Of a DNA stretch of 6,281 nucleotides, positions 1 through 5,829 are shown in pieces. The notes beneath the pieces are model-generated. The model was not told the origin of the DNA. It saw only the letters and a list, made by a program, of their open reading frames with translations, and did not search any database. Origin of the DNA: an uncultured Gemmataceae bacterium. GTDB taxonomy: Bacteria; Planctomycetota; Planctomycetia; Gemmatales; Gemmataceae. Where the stretch lies: positions 1 through 6,281 of the forward strand of contig CAKZUU010000092.1 of assembly GCA_937922175.1 (NCBI GenBank), in the 5' to 3' direction. Each line of letters starts with the position of its first letter. Position 1 is the stretch's first letter. Made by a program: the position numbers and the translations under genes.

Positions 1-243
1 GCTGATACCAAGGAGTTCTCTTCGCCCGTCCAAAATCTGCAACGGGAAGATGCCCGGCGGATTGATGCTCCCCGGAGTGCCTTCCAAGGATTCGGCGTTG
101 ACGATCCAGTCGCGCCGAATCGGGTAGAGCAACTCCGCATCGTACGCCTCATCACACCCTGCCAGGAACACCGCCTGGAGGCTGAGAACCAACAGGAATC
201 CCCCCGAAAGGGCGGTGACTCGTGATTGACCGACTCGCGTCAC
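1..243 (-). CDS. Lipoprotein of unknown function, N-terminal part (runs off left edge)
   Basis: The reading frame is open from a GTG at 243 to the window edge, giving 81 residues. The N-terminus has Arg3 and Arg8, then a hydrophobic stretch at residues 15-28 (GGFLLVLSLQAVFLAG) that ends in a textbook lipobox, L-A-G-C, with Cys30 as the expected lipidated residue. This predicts Sec export, signal peptidase II cleavage and membrane anchoring. Asp31 follows the cysteine; in enterobacteria Asp at +2 means retention in the inner membrane, but that rule is not established for planctomycetes. The rest (from DEAYDAELLYPIRRDWIV on) has no motif I recognise, so no function is assigned. A purine-rich GGGGGGAGA lies 9-10 bases before the GTG at 243; a second in-frame GTG at 249 is closer to it, so the start could be two codons earlier. 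An in-frame C-terminus lies outside the window. Confidence 0.72.
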   Translation of the reverse strand, partial: MTRVGQSRVTALSGGFLLVLSLQAVFLAGCDEAYDAELLYPIRRDWIVNAESLEGTPGSINPPGIFPLQILDGRRELLGIS

Positions 244-325
244 GGGCACATTCTCCCCCCATCAGCGACACGTCGACGAAGGCGGATTTCGCCCTCAGCC
301 AAATCCAAGCTCTCGGTGAAATGTT

Positions 326-353
326 TTCCTAGATGGACACCCACGCTTGTCAA
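326..353 (-). promoter_or_regulatory. Possible promoter for the lipoprotein gene
   Basis: On the minus strand there is a perfect TTGACA at 353-348. Sixteen bases further on lies TAGGAA (331-326), a poor match to a -10 box with only three of six bases. Transcription from here would give a leader of roughly 75 bases before the GTG at 243. The -35 match is exact but the -10 is weak, and planctomycete promoters are not well characterised, so this is tentative. Confidence 0.25.
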
Positions 354-479
354 GGAAGTCGTCGCCAAAGATATTGTCCAGGGGCGTCGCTCCAACAGGT
401 GAAGCAATTTTGATGCCGACGGTCCGCGGCGGGGAATCGGCCATCGTCCTCGCGGAGAGCGGCACGAGCGTGCTTCAAA

Positions 480-510
480 TTTGAGAAATGCCCCATGGCT
501 GCTTCTCAAA
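480..510. repeat. 8-bp perfect inverted repeat (candidate operator)
   Basis: TTTGAGAA at 480-487 is the exact reverse complement of TTCTCAAA at 503-510, with a 15-base spacer. The right arm ends 13 bases before the TAAACT that may be the -10 box of the plus-strand gene at 536, so it covers the place where the -35 region would be. Two half-sites about two helical turns apart would suit a dimeric repressor or activator. There is no T-run after it, which argues against a terminator. Confidence 0.45.
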
Positions 511-523
511 ATCAGGAAGGTGG

Positions 524-529
524 TAAACT
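524..529 (+). promoter_or_regulatory. Candidate -10 box, possibly of a leaderless transcript
   Basis: TAAACT at 524-529 matches the -10 consensus at four of six positions, including the key T, A and final T. It ends six bases before the ATG at 536, the distance at which transcription normally starts, so the mRNA could begin at the start codon itself. The nearest Shine-Dalgarno-like sequence, AGGAAGG at 514-520, is 15 bases before the ATG, which is too far for good use. The two facts together suggest, but do not prove, a leaderless message. No good -35 box is visible. Confidence 0.3.
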
Positions 530-535
530 GGCACC

Positions 536-709
536 ATGCGTCATCAGATCGGCCGTTTCCTTCAGATCCTGGGGCTTTGTATCGTGCCGTCGGGGATCGC
601 GGGAAATGTCCTTTACCCCCAAGTCGTGACCGAGGGCACCATGTTGGCCATTCTGGCGGCCGGCGCGTCGGTTTTTTATATCGGCGGTGTCATTCACGGT
701 GCTCGGTGA
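536..709 (+). CDS. Small two-helix membrane protein, 57 residues
   Basis: The frame encodes 57 residues beginning MRHQIGRFLQILGLCIVPSG and ending VIHGAR. Two hydrophobic segments are visible, about residues 8-26 and 36-53, joined by a short polar loop (YPQVVTEG, about 27-34); the basic N-terminus (Arg2, His3, Arg7) favours a cytoplasmic N-terminus and a hairpin in the inner membrane. The amphipathic start R-x-x-G-R-x-L-Q-x-x-G-L and the Pro near the end of the first helix recall short uncharacterised membrane proteins that I associate with planctomycete genomes; this is from memory, not a search. An in-frame stop at 524-526 fixes ATG 536 as the first possible start. It is the only plus-strand gene here, diverging from the lipoprotein gene and converging on the transporter gene. 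Function unknown; the clear membrane pattern in an otherwise noncoding gap is the main support. Confidence 0.72.
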   Translation: MRHQIGRFLQILGLCIVPSGIAGNVLYPQVVTEGTMLAILAAGASVFYIGGVIHGAR

Positions 710-710
710 A

Positions 711-757
711 AGTTCCCTCCAAAGCTCCGCGTTGCGCCGAGGCGGAGGCTGCGGCCG
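711..757 (-). terminator. Weak hairpin in the convergent gap
   Basis: CTCCGC (725-730) and GCGGAG (742-747) form a perfect 6-bp GC-rich stem with an 11-base loop, between the ends of the small membrane protein gene (709) and the transporter gene (772). Read on the minus strand the stem is followed by CTTT only, so it is at best a weak intrinsic terminator for the transporter transcript; read on the plus strand there is no T-run at all. Confidence 0.28.
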
Positions 758-771
758 AGCGGGCGAAAACA

Positions 772-3150
772 TCATGCGGTCGGCTCTTCCGGCGGAGCGA
801 TGATCTTGCCCATGCCAACCGCGACGAGAAACGCGATCAGCAGGGCGAAAACGCCGACGGCGACGGCGTCGGCTCGGTCGAAGACGAAGGGAGTCGAAAA
901 AATCGCTTCTTTGCCCCACTGGGTCACGGCATCGCCGACACGCAGGAGCGAATTCTTCAGTTCCTGGGAGAATTCGAGAAACGCCACGACGACTCCCGCC
1001 AGTGATCCGCCCGCTATGTATCCCGAAGCGAGCAACACCCCCGGACTGGTTTCGCTTTTGCGAATGGCTTCGATCTCGGCTCGAGCGCGAGCTTCCGGAT
1101 CATTGGCCACGTCGCCCGCCTCGCTCTGAGCTTGCCGCAACAGGTGTCGATCCACGTAACCTCGGACCAGGCCTCCCAGGAAAATGGGTACGGAGAATTG
1201 GATGGGGACATAAACTCCGACGGCGAACGCCAACGCCGAGACTCCGCAAAGCTCCAGGGTGAACGCGATCATGGCTCCAATCAGGACCAGGCTCCAATTC
1301 AATTTCTGAGTCAAAACGCCCTCGATGATGATGTGCATGACTTTGGTCTTGGGGGCAGGGAAGCGAGTCAGTTCGCGCCCATCGTGAGTCTTGACAACGC
1401 CGCCGACGGTCGGGTCTTTCAGAAACGCGACGCGCCCCGAATCGGGATCCACCAGGAAACGTCCCTCAGGAGCGGTGCCATCGGGAACTTTCAGGAGTTC
1501 TTTCCGCAGCTGCGGATTGTCCCGTGTCAGAGCATCGCGTCGCGTGTCCCAGATCAGGTACTCTTTCCCCTGATACGTCTCTCTCTCGTTGAGTCGCGTC
1601 CGCTCGTCTGGGGTGAGGACGACAACCTGATTCGACGAATCTTTCGGCAGATACTGCGGATCGCTGCTGTAAACGGTTCCGGCAGCGTTGAAGGCGATGA
1701 GAGTGCCGCCGATCACCAGTGCGGAGACCAGAGCACCGATCAAGATGGCGTATTGCATGGCCTTGGGGGTGCCCCCAACCAGGAACCCGGTCTTCAACGA
1801 TTGGGCCGTCGTTCCCCCATTCGACGAGGCGATGCAAACGACAGCGGCCACCGAGAGGGCGAGCAGGCGATCTTCGGGAGTTTGCCAACCCAAGGCGAGG
1901 AAGATGAGGCATGTGACCATCAACGTGGCGACGGTCATGCCGGAGATGGGGTTCGACGACGAGCCGATCTCCCCCGTCAGCCGGGCCGATACCGTAACGA
2001 AGAGAAAACCGAAAACAACGACCAACAAGGCCCCGGCGATAGCACTCAGCCAGGCGACTTCGGTGCCGAGAAACACCGCCAGCAGCACAATCAAGCCGAG
2101 ACTGCCGAAAAGTACGACGGACATCGGCATGTCGCGATCGGTACGTTTGACCGTATCCGACCCGCTGACGTCGCCGACGGCGGAGAAGCCCGCTTGGATC
2201 GTTCGCAGGACGAGAGGAAGGGTGCGCAACATACTCATGATGCCGGCGGTGGCGACACAACCGGCACCGATGTAGAGCAAATAATTGTTTCGTAACAACG
2301 CGATCAAACTCGGGTCGTCGACCCAAGACCTGATCGACTGCGAGGCCGGCGGGATGGCGGTCGGAGTGTGTTGGCCCACGAAGAAGATGATCGGGATGAT
2401 GACCAGGTAACCGAGCACCGCGCCGGCCATCATGATCCCCGCCGTCCGAGCACCGATGATGTAGCCGACCCCAAGCAACTCAGACGCCATGTCGGCGGAG
2501 AAGACAGCTGCCCGATTGATCGCGGCGACGGGCACAGCGACCGTCTCCTTCATCAATCCGAAAGCGAGAGTGAGAAATTTATGCAAGAAAGCGATACCGA
2601 ATCCGATAAACACGGTCTTGCCCGTGGTGCCTCCTTTGTCGCCGGAGATGAGTACTTGGGCGGCCGCGACGCCCTCGGGGTAGAGCAAGGTGCCCGGCTC
2701 GCCTGGTCGGCCGTGCATCTTGACGATGAAAGCTCGACGCAGGGGGATCATCGCCAAAATGCCGAGAATCCCGCCCAACACCGAGACGGCCATGACACGA
2801 GGCAGGCTCATGTCGAAGCCGAGCATCAAAAGGGCAGGCATCGTCACGCCGACGCCAAAGGCGATCGACTCGCCGGCCGAGCCGGCTGTTTGCACGATGT
2901 TGTTCTCCAAAATCGTTGACTTTCGCACGATGCGGAACAGAGAAATGGCGAGGACCGCAACCGGGATCGAGGCCGACACCGTCATCCCTACTTTCAGCAC
3001 CAAGTACAAGGACGACGCAGAAAAGATCAGACCCAGCACGGTCCCCGTCACGACGGCCGGCAGCGTCAACTCGCGCGGGCTCTCCGTGTGGGGCACGTAG
3101 GGACGAAAACCAGTCGAAGTCTCGGTCGATTCGTGATGAACAACGGCCAT
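772..3150 (-). CDS. OPT-family transporter (oligopeptide or metal-chelate uptake)
   Basis: The 792-residue protein is a polytopic inner-membrane transporter of the OPT superfamily, whose members import small peptides or metal-siderophore/nicotianamine complexes, driven by protons. The N-terminal pattern (SPRELTLPAVVTGTVLG from residue 24, then SLYLVLKVGMTVSASIP) and the signature SSSNPISGMT at 397-406 are typical of bacterial OPT proteins. About 14-16 hydrophobic segments can be counted. A hydrophilic stretch of about 115 residues (490-604, near bases 1339-1683) splits the membrane domain; similar inserts occur in other bacterial OPT proteins as I remember them. A charged loop lies at about 671-700. 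I chose ATG 3150 because AAGGGG (3158-3163) lies seven bases before it; the frame can be extended 15 codons to a TTG at 3195, which has no ribosome site. The protease gene ends 98 bases upstream on the same strand, so shared transcription is possible. The substrate cannot be read from the sequence. Confidence 0.93.
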   Translation of the reverse strand: MAVVHHESTETSTGFRPYVPHTESPRELTLPAVVTGTVLGLIFSASSLYLVLKVGMTVSASIPVAVLAISLFRIVRKSTILENNIVQTAGSAGESIAFGVGVTMPALLMLGFDMSLPRVMAVSVLGGILGILAMIPLRRAFIVKMHGRPGEPGTLLYPEGVAAAQVLISGDKGGTTGKTVFIGFGIAFLHKFLTLAFGLMKETVAVPVAAINRAAVFSADMASELLGVGYIIGARTAGIMMAGAVLGYLVIIPIIFFVGQHTPTAIPPASQSIRSWVDDPSLIALLRNNYLLYIGAGCVATAGIMSMLRTLPLVLRTIQAGFSAVGDVSGSDTVKRTDRDMPMSVVLFGSLGLIVLLAVFLGTEVAWLSAIAGALLVVVFGFLFVTVSARLTGEIGSSSNPISGMTVATLMVTCLIFLALGWQTPEDRLLALSVAAVVCIASSNGGTTAQSLKTGFLVGGTPKAMQYAILIGALVSALVIGGTLIAFNAAGTVYSSDPQYLPKDSSNQVVVLTPDERTRLNERETYQGKEYLIWDTRRDALTRDNPQLRKELLKVPDGTAPEGRFLVDPDSGRVAFLKDPTVGGVVKTHDGRELTRFPAPKTKVMHIIIEGVLTQKLNWSLVLIGAMIAFTLELCGVSALAFAVGVYVPIQFSVPIFLGGLVRGYVDRHLLRQAQSEAGDVANDPEARARAEIEAIRKSETSPGVLLASGYIAGGSLAGVVVAFLEFSQELKNSLLRVGDAVTQWGKEAIFSTPFVFDRADAVAVGVFALLIAFLVAVGMGKIIAPPEEPTA

Positions 3151-3191
3151 CCCGGATCCCCTTCTTGCGTTCGGGTCGAAGTGCCCCATGG

Positions 3192-3216
3192 GCAATCAGA
3201 GACGATACGTGATTGC
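3192..3216. repeat. 7-bp inverted repeat in the protease-transporter gap
   Basis: GCAATCA (3192-3198) and TGATTGC (3210-3216) are exact reverse complements separated by 11 bases. The repeat lies 42-66 bases before the transporter start, in the 98-base gap after the protease gene. It could be an operator for an internal promoter, or an RNA hairpin that adjusts transporter expression relative to the protease. No T-run follows on the minus strand, so it is not a standard terminator. A chance match of this size is possible. Confidence 0.35.
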
Positions 3217-3248
3217 AAATGTATGAGATTTCAGAAGAAACGTCCGCA

Positions 3249-3962
3249 TTAGGGGGCCGACCCCACAAGAACGTCGTAACAGGCGTGAGCTCCAGCGGCG
3301 ACCGCGAACCCCCGCAGTTGATACACCGCGGCGAAATACAACCCAGCCAAGAAACGGAACACGAAGACGTAACTGTTCAACGGCTCACCATAAGGCCCCA
3401 CGTGGTGCGCGATCGCAAAGAGAAAGGCAGATACCACCCCCGCGATCAGCAACGCTTGCATTCTCGGAGTCAGCGCCAGTCGTAACAACAATGTCAGCCC
3501 GGAAAAGAGAAGGAAGCGAAACAAAATCTCTTCGTAAATCCCCGCGCCGATGAACGTCACCACCCGTGCCATGACCGGATCGCGAGGCAATGACTGGTTC
3601 AGAACGATGCCCAAGCGGTGCAACAACGGAGCGATGCCGTGCGACAACCCCCAAAGTAAGAGGGCGAATGCGAAGCATTCCAACCCCATGCCACAGCAGA
3701 TGCCGAGAACGCCGTCCGGGCGGTCCTTCCTTCGCCACCAGCTCGCCACCGCGAAAATCAAGGCGATCAAGGCGGGAGCGACGATCATCTGCCCCAAACC
3801 ATACTCTTGCAGGGCCATCCGCAACCAGGCATCGGCACCATTGCGGATCAAGTCGGGGTTCGGCCCGCCGTACCACAATACGCCGAGTTCATAGGCGAGT
3901 AACAACGGCATCAACAGGACCAATGTGGGCCACGGATGCCTCGTCGCATGCAGGTATCCCAT
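3249..3962 (-). CDS. CPBP-family intramembrane glutamic endopeptidase
   Basis: The 237-residue integral membrane protein carries all three motifs of the CPBP (Abi, CAAX protease and bacteriocin-processing) family: E144-E145-x-x-x-R149 in IYEEILFRF, F182-x-x-x-H186 in FAIAHH, and H226-x-x-x-D230 in AHACYD. In the family these residues form the active site inside the membrane and cleave near the ends of membrane segments; eukaryotic relatives process prenylated CAAX proteins, while bacterial ones have varied, mostly unknown roles, including bacteriocin self-immunity. About seven hydrophobic segments are visible, and the beginning HPWPTLVLLMPLLLAYE is typical of planctomycete members. ATG 3962 is the first ATG, GTG or TTG in the frame near the conserved N-terminus; there is no clear Shine-Dalgarno sequence before it, so the start is less certain than the family. 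It is followed at 98 bases by the OPT transporter on the same strand. Substrate unknown. Confidence 0.9.
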   Translation of the reverse strand: MGYLHATRHPWPTLVLLMPLLLAYELGVLWYGGPNPDLIRNGADAWLRMALQEYGLGQMIVAPALIALIFAVASWWRRKDRPDGVLGICCGMGLECFAFALLLWGLSHGIAPLLHRLGIVLNQSLPRDPVMARVVTFIGAGIYEEILFRFLLFSGLTLLLRLALTPRMQALLIAGVVSAFLFAIAHHVGPYGEPLNSYVFVFRFLAGLYFAAVYQLRGFAVAAGAHACYDVLVGSAP

Positions 3963-4160
3963 CGCGCCAAGTCTGGCCAGTCGCTGCCACCACGTCCAGC
4001 GGACCGAACGCGAAATATTCCCTCCCCATCATCCTTCACTTCGTGAAGCTGTTATTTTCGCTACGGAGCGAACGAAGAGGGGTGGTGCGGGCACGCAGTC
4101 CACCAGCCCGCCCCTGTCGGATGACCGATCGGCAAGGGGATCGATGAGGGCGCCTTTGCC
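3963..4160 (-). other. Intergenic gap with three compact hairpins
   Basis: No gene is supported in these 198 bases. Three perfect 6-bp stems occur within 78 bases: CTTCAC/GTGAAG (4034-4039 with 4043-4048, 3-base loop), TTCGCT/AGCGAA (4057-4062 with 4067-4072, loop ACGG), and GCGGGC/GCCCGC (4087-4092 with 4106-4111, 13-base loop). Read leftward, the GC-rich stem comes first, about 50 bases after the stop codon of the HD-GYP-like gene, and is followed by a pyrimidine-rich stretch (ACCACCCCTCTTCGTTCG), so it may help to end that transcript or protect its 3' end. The promoter of the protease gene should also lie here, but I see no clear -35/-10 pair. Confidence 0.45.
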
Positions 4161-5609
4161 TTAGACAAGATGAGGATAACGGCAGCCCAATAGTCGCCGA
4201 CGTTGAGCCAAGGGCAGGCTGCGGGTGACCGAGCGCGCGTCGCACTCTGCCAAGTCGATGTGCCGCGGCGTTGGAAGGAACTGACCCTCAGCGTCGGCCA
4301 GGAGAGCGACGACCGGACGAGCTGGGGAACGTCGTTCCGACGGAGCCAAATGATTCGCGACCACGACGCCGATCGCTCCATCGGCCATCTCCACGACGGT
4401 GCCGACGGGGTAGAAGGCGAGTGTCAGCAGGCGCTCGGCTGCTCCGCGATCAAGTTGTCCGCGATCCGCCATCAGCAGAGTCTCGGTCATCGCCGTGCGG
4501 GGATCCAGTGCCGCCCGGTGTGCTCGCGGGCAGCACATCGCTGCGTAGACATCGGCGACGGCCAAGAGCCGACCCAACGGGCTGATCTGACCTCCCCGCA
4601 ACCCTGCCGGATAACCGGTGCCATCGAGTCGTTCGTGATGCGAACGAATCGCCTCGCACAGAGGTGCGGCGGCTGGCAGCCGTTCGCTGATCATTTCCGC
4701 TCCGACACGAGGGTGGGACTCGACCAGGCGCTTCTGATCGTCGCTCAAGGGGCCGGCATGACGCAAGATTTCCGACGGGACACTCAGCATGCCCACGTCC
4801 TTGAGCAAGGTAGCCGCCACGACGTCCCTCGCCACGTGCCAAAGGTCGGCGTCATGCCGGACCATGCGTGCCAAAACCCGGGCACACGTCAGACTGTGAG
4901 CCGCCACGAACATCGCGGGTTCCTGCGCTGAAGCCGTGCTGAATCGTAATGGTTGTCCCTGCTTCACCTCGCTGAGCAGGTAATCGGCAAGGATGGTCAG
5001 TTCCGAACCGTCGAACGGATCGCCAACATGCAGTGCCGTCAAGATTCGGGCCAGAACAGCACGTCGTCCCAACTCCGCCTTTTTGGCTTCGACGGCCGCC
5101 GTCAGGGTCGCGAGACGATCGGCCACGGTGTGAATCAGACTCTCCAGCCCTTCGCCGAGTCGAATCTGAGCGCTGGGGGAATCGGGGAATGCTTGCACGA
5201 GTCGCAACGCCGACTCGGTCATGGCCGTCACTTCGCGATGTGCCCGCCACAGCGGGTTGTCGCCTTCGAGTCCGTCCGGATCCGCTTGGGACACCAACGG
5301 CTCGTCCGCCAATGCCTTCAATTGCGCCACCAGTTCGCGACCTCGCTCCACTTGCCGACGCACCTTGTTGATGAGTCGGGTCGGGCGAATTTCCTCGTCG
5401 GTGGCTGTTTGCGTCAGTTGACGGATCGAGGCATCGAGCAAAGCCTGTCGTCGATCACCCTCGGCCAGGCGTTCGTCCAACGATCCGTCCGGCTCGGGTT
5501 CCAACAACGATGTCGCGGTCCGATGCGCCTCGCTCACGATGCCCCGGACCTGATCCAGCCGTTCGCGCAAATCGCGAATCCGTTCGAGCAGCGCCCGTGT
5601 CTGGTTCAT
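4161..5609 (-). CDS. HD-GYP-like phosphodiesterase domain protein with altered HD dyad
   Basis: The 482-residue soluble protein has three parts. Residues 1-180 are hydrophilic and mostly helical with heptad-like stretches (for example LLERIRDLRERLDQV) and no membrane segment, likely a coiled-coil or signalling region. Residues 200-395 match the HD-GYP domain, which in active members hydrolyses cyclic di-GMP: H238, D271, H299 (in SHPRVG), H324-H325-E326 and D329-G330-T331-G332-Y333-P334 (HHERLDGTGYP), and D353 in VADVYAAM. The position of the HD histidine is Lys270 (LLKDVGML, where LLHDIGK is usual), and the following lysine is Met274, so metal binding and catalysis are doubtful. Residues 398-482 form a C-terminal domain seen after HD-GYP in some proteins (YPVGTVVEMADG, then RPVV and HIDL). 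ATG 5609 is chosen because GGGAG lies five bases before it; the frame stays open 93 codons upstream but that part looks like leader. It may be an active enzyme, a pseudo-enzyme, or a cyclic di-GMP effector. Confidence 0.88.
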   Translation of the reverse strand: MNQTRALLERIRDLRERLDQVRGIVSEAHRTATSLLEPEPDGSLDERLAEGDRRQALLDASIRQLTQTATDEEIRPTRLINKVRRQVERGRELVAQLKALADEPLVSQADPDGLEGDNPLWRAHREVTAMTESALRLVQAFPDSPSAQIRLGEGLESLIHTVADRLATLTAAVEAKKAELGRRAVLARILTALHVGDPFDGSELTILADYLLSEVKQGQPLRFSTASAQEPAMFVAAHSLTCARVLARMVRHDADLWHVARDVVAATLLKDVGMLSVPSEILRHAGPLSDDQKRLVESHPRVGAEMISERLPAAAPLCEAIRSHHERLDGTGYPAGLRGGQISPLGRLLAVADVYAAMCCPRAHRAALDPRTAMTETLLMADRGQLDRGAAERLLTLAFYPVGTVVEMADGAIGVVVANHLAPSERRSPARPVVALLADAEGQFLPTPRHIDLAECDARSVTRSLPLAQRRRLLGCRYPHLV

Positions 5610-5611
5610 GG

Positions 5612-5666
5612 AGTCTCCCTTCGTCCCCAGCATCGGCGGGGGAACCAAGGAGACTTGAAGGGTTCC
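5612..5666 (-). promoter_or_regulatory. Leader hairpin covering the Shine-Dalgarno sequence, with an alternative stem
   Basis: In the leader RNA of the HD-GYP-like gene, AGTCTCC (complement of 5649-5655) can pair perfectly over 7 bp with GGAGACT (complement of 5612-5618). The second arm contains the GGAG used as ribosome site for ATG 5609. A nested 5-bp stem (5624-5628 with 5639-5643) extends the hairpin. A competing 6-bp stem, GGAACC (5641-5646) with GGTTCC (5661-5666), has a loop that contains the anti-ribosome-site arm, so forming one stem would hinder the other. This is the geometry of a translational switch. No known riboswitch or thermosensor consensus is recognised. Confidence 0.4.
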
Positions 5667-5672
5667 GGGGGA

Positions 5673-5703
5673 ATTCACCGTCGAGTGAATCCGACGGGTG
5701 AAT
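5673..5703 (-). repeat. Near-perfect 11-bp inverted repeat with overlapping alternative
   Basis: ATTCACCGTCG (5673-5683) pairs with CGACGGGTGAAT (5692-5703) along 11 bp with one bulged G. The first arm can instead pair with GTGAAT at 5685-5690 in a shorter 6-bp hairpin with loop CGTCGA. The sequence lies 64-94 bases before the start codon of the HD-GYP-like gene. It could be a DNA operator or part of the folded leader RNA. Confidence 0.45.
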
Positions 5704-5725
5704 GCGAAAATGGGGAATTTTCGCA
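5703..5725 (-). repeat. 9-bp perfect inverted repeat with 5-base loop
   Basis: TGCGAAAAT (5703-5711) and ATTTTCGCA (5717-5725) are exact reverse complements around GGGGA. It is the strongest hairpin in the gap and directly abuts the 11-bp repeat, sharing base 5703. It lies about 105 bases after the oxidoreductase stop codon and 95 before the HD-GYP-like start. It could be an operator, a leader RNA element or a second terminator, but no T-run follows it beyond ATTC. Confidence 0.5.
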
Positions 5726-5760
5726 CGGGGCTCCGAATCGAATCCGCCGGCATGGAGGCG

Positions 5761-5804
5761 AAAACGAGAAGGGCAGCCATCGTGCCACGGGCCGACGGCC
5801 GCCC
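5761..5804 (-). terminator. Likely intrinsic terminator of the oxidoreductase gene
   Basis: Read on the minus strand, GGGCGGCC (5804-5797) pairs with GGCTGCCC (5778-5771) over eight positions with one mismatch, with an 18-base loop. The stem is followed directly by TTCTCGTTTT (5770-5761), seven T in ten. It starts 26 bases after the stop codon at 5830, the usual place for an intrinsic terminator. If it works, the HD-GYP-like gene has its own promoter between here and 5610. Confidence 0.45.
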
Positions 5805-5829
5805 TCGCTCATCGATGCGGAAACCCCGT

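Larger units (their letters stand above)
244..535. other. Divergent intergenic region
   Basis: This 292-base gap separates the leftward lipoprotein gene from the rightward small membrane protein gene, so it should hold the promoters of both. I find no convincing gene in it: the open frames on either strand are rich in Arg, Ser and Pro, lack a ribosome site, and do not resemble a protein I know. It contains a TTGACA on the minus strand (348-353), a perfect 10-base palindrome TCAAATTTGA (475-484), and an 8-bp inverted repeat (480-510), listed separately. Confidence 0.6.

Noticed and set aside
475..484. Palindrome TCAAATTTGA
   Set aside because: It is perfect but AT-rich and only 10 bases long, overlaps the larger inverted repeat, and on its own is not beyond chance.
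481..1005. Plus-strand open frame of 174 codons over the small gene and the transporter end
   Set aside because: Its composition is Arg- and Ser-rich without hydrophobic core, and it overlaps the transporter C-terminus and the small membrane protein in a different frame.
1132..2295. Plus-strand open frame of 387 codons
   Set aside because: It lies wholly antisense to the OPT transporter, is very rich in Asp, Gln, His, Arg and Gly, has no ribosome site and no recognisable domain. It is a shadow of high-GC coding sequence.
3151..3195. N-terminal extension of the transporter to a TTG at 3195
   Set aside because: No Shine-Dalgarno sequence precedes the TTG, the extra residues are not typical of the family, and ATG 3150 has AAGGGG seven bases before it.
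3925..4164. Plus-strand open frame of 79 codons in the gap after the protease gene
   Set aside because: It overlaps the protease N-terminus on the other strand and the hairpin cluster, and has no ribosome site or protein-like pattern.
5610..5829. Known cyclic di-GMP riboswitch (GEMM class) in the HD-GYP-like leader
   Set aside because: The idea is attractive given the gene, but I could not find the conserved core of that class; the stems seen here do not fit its layout.
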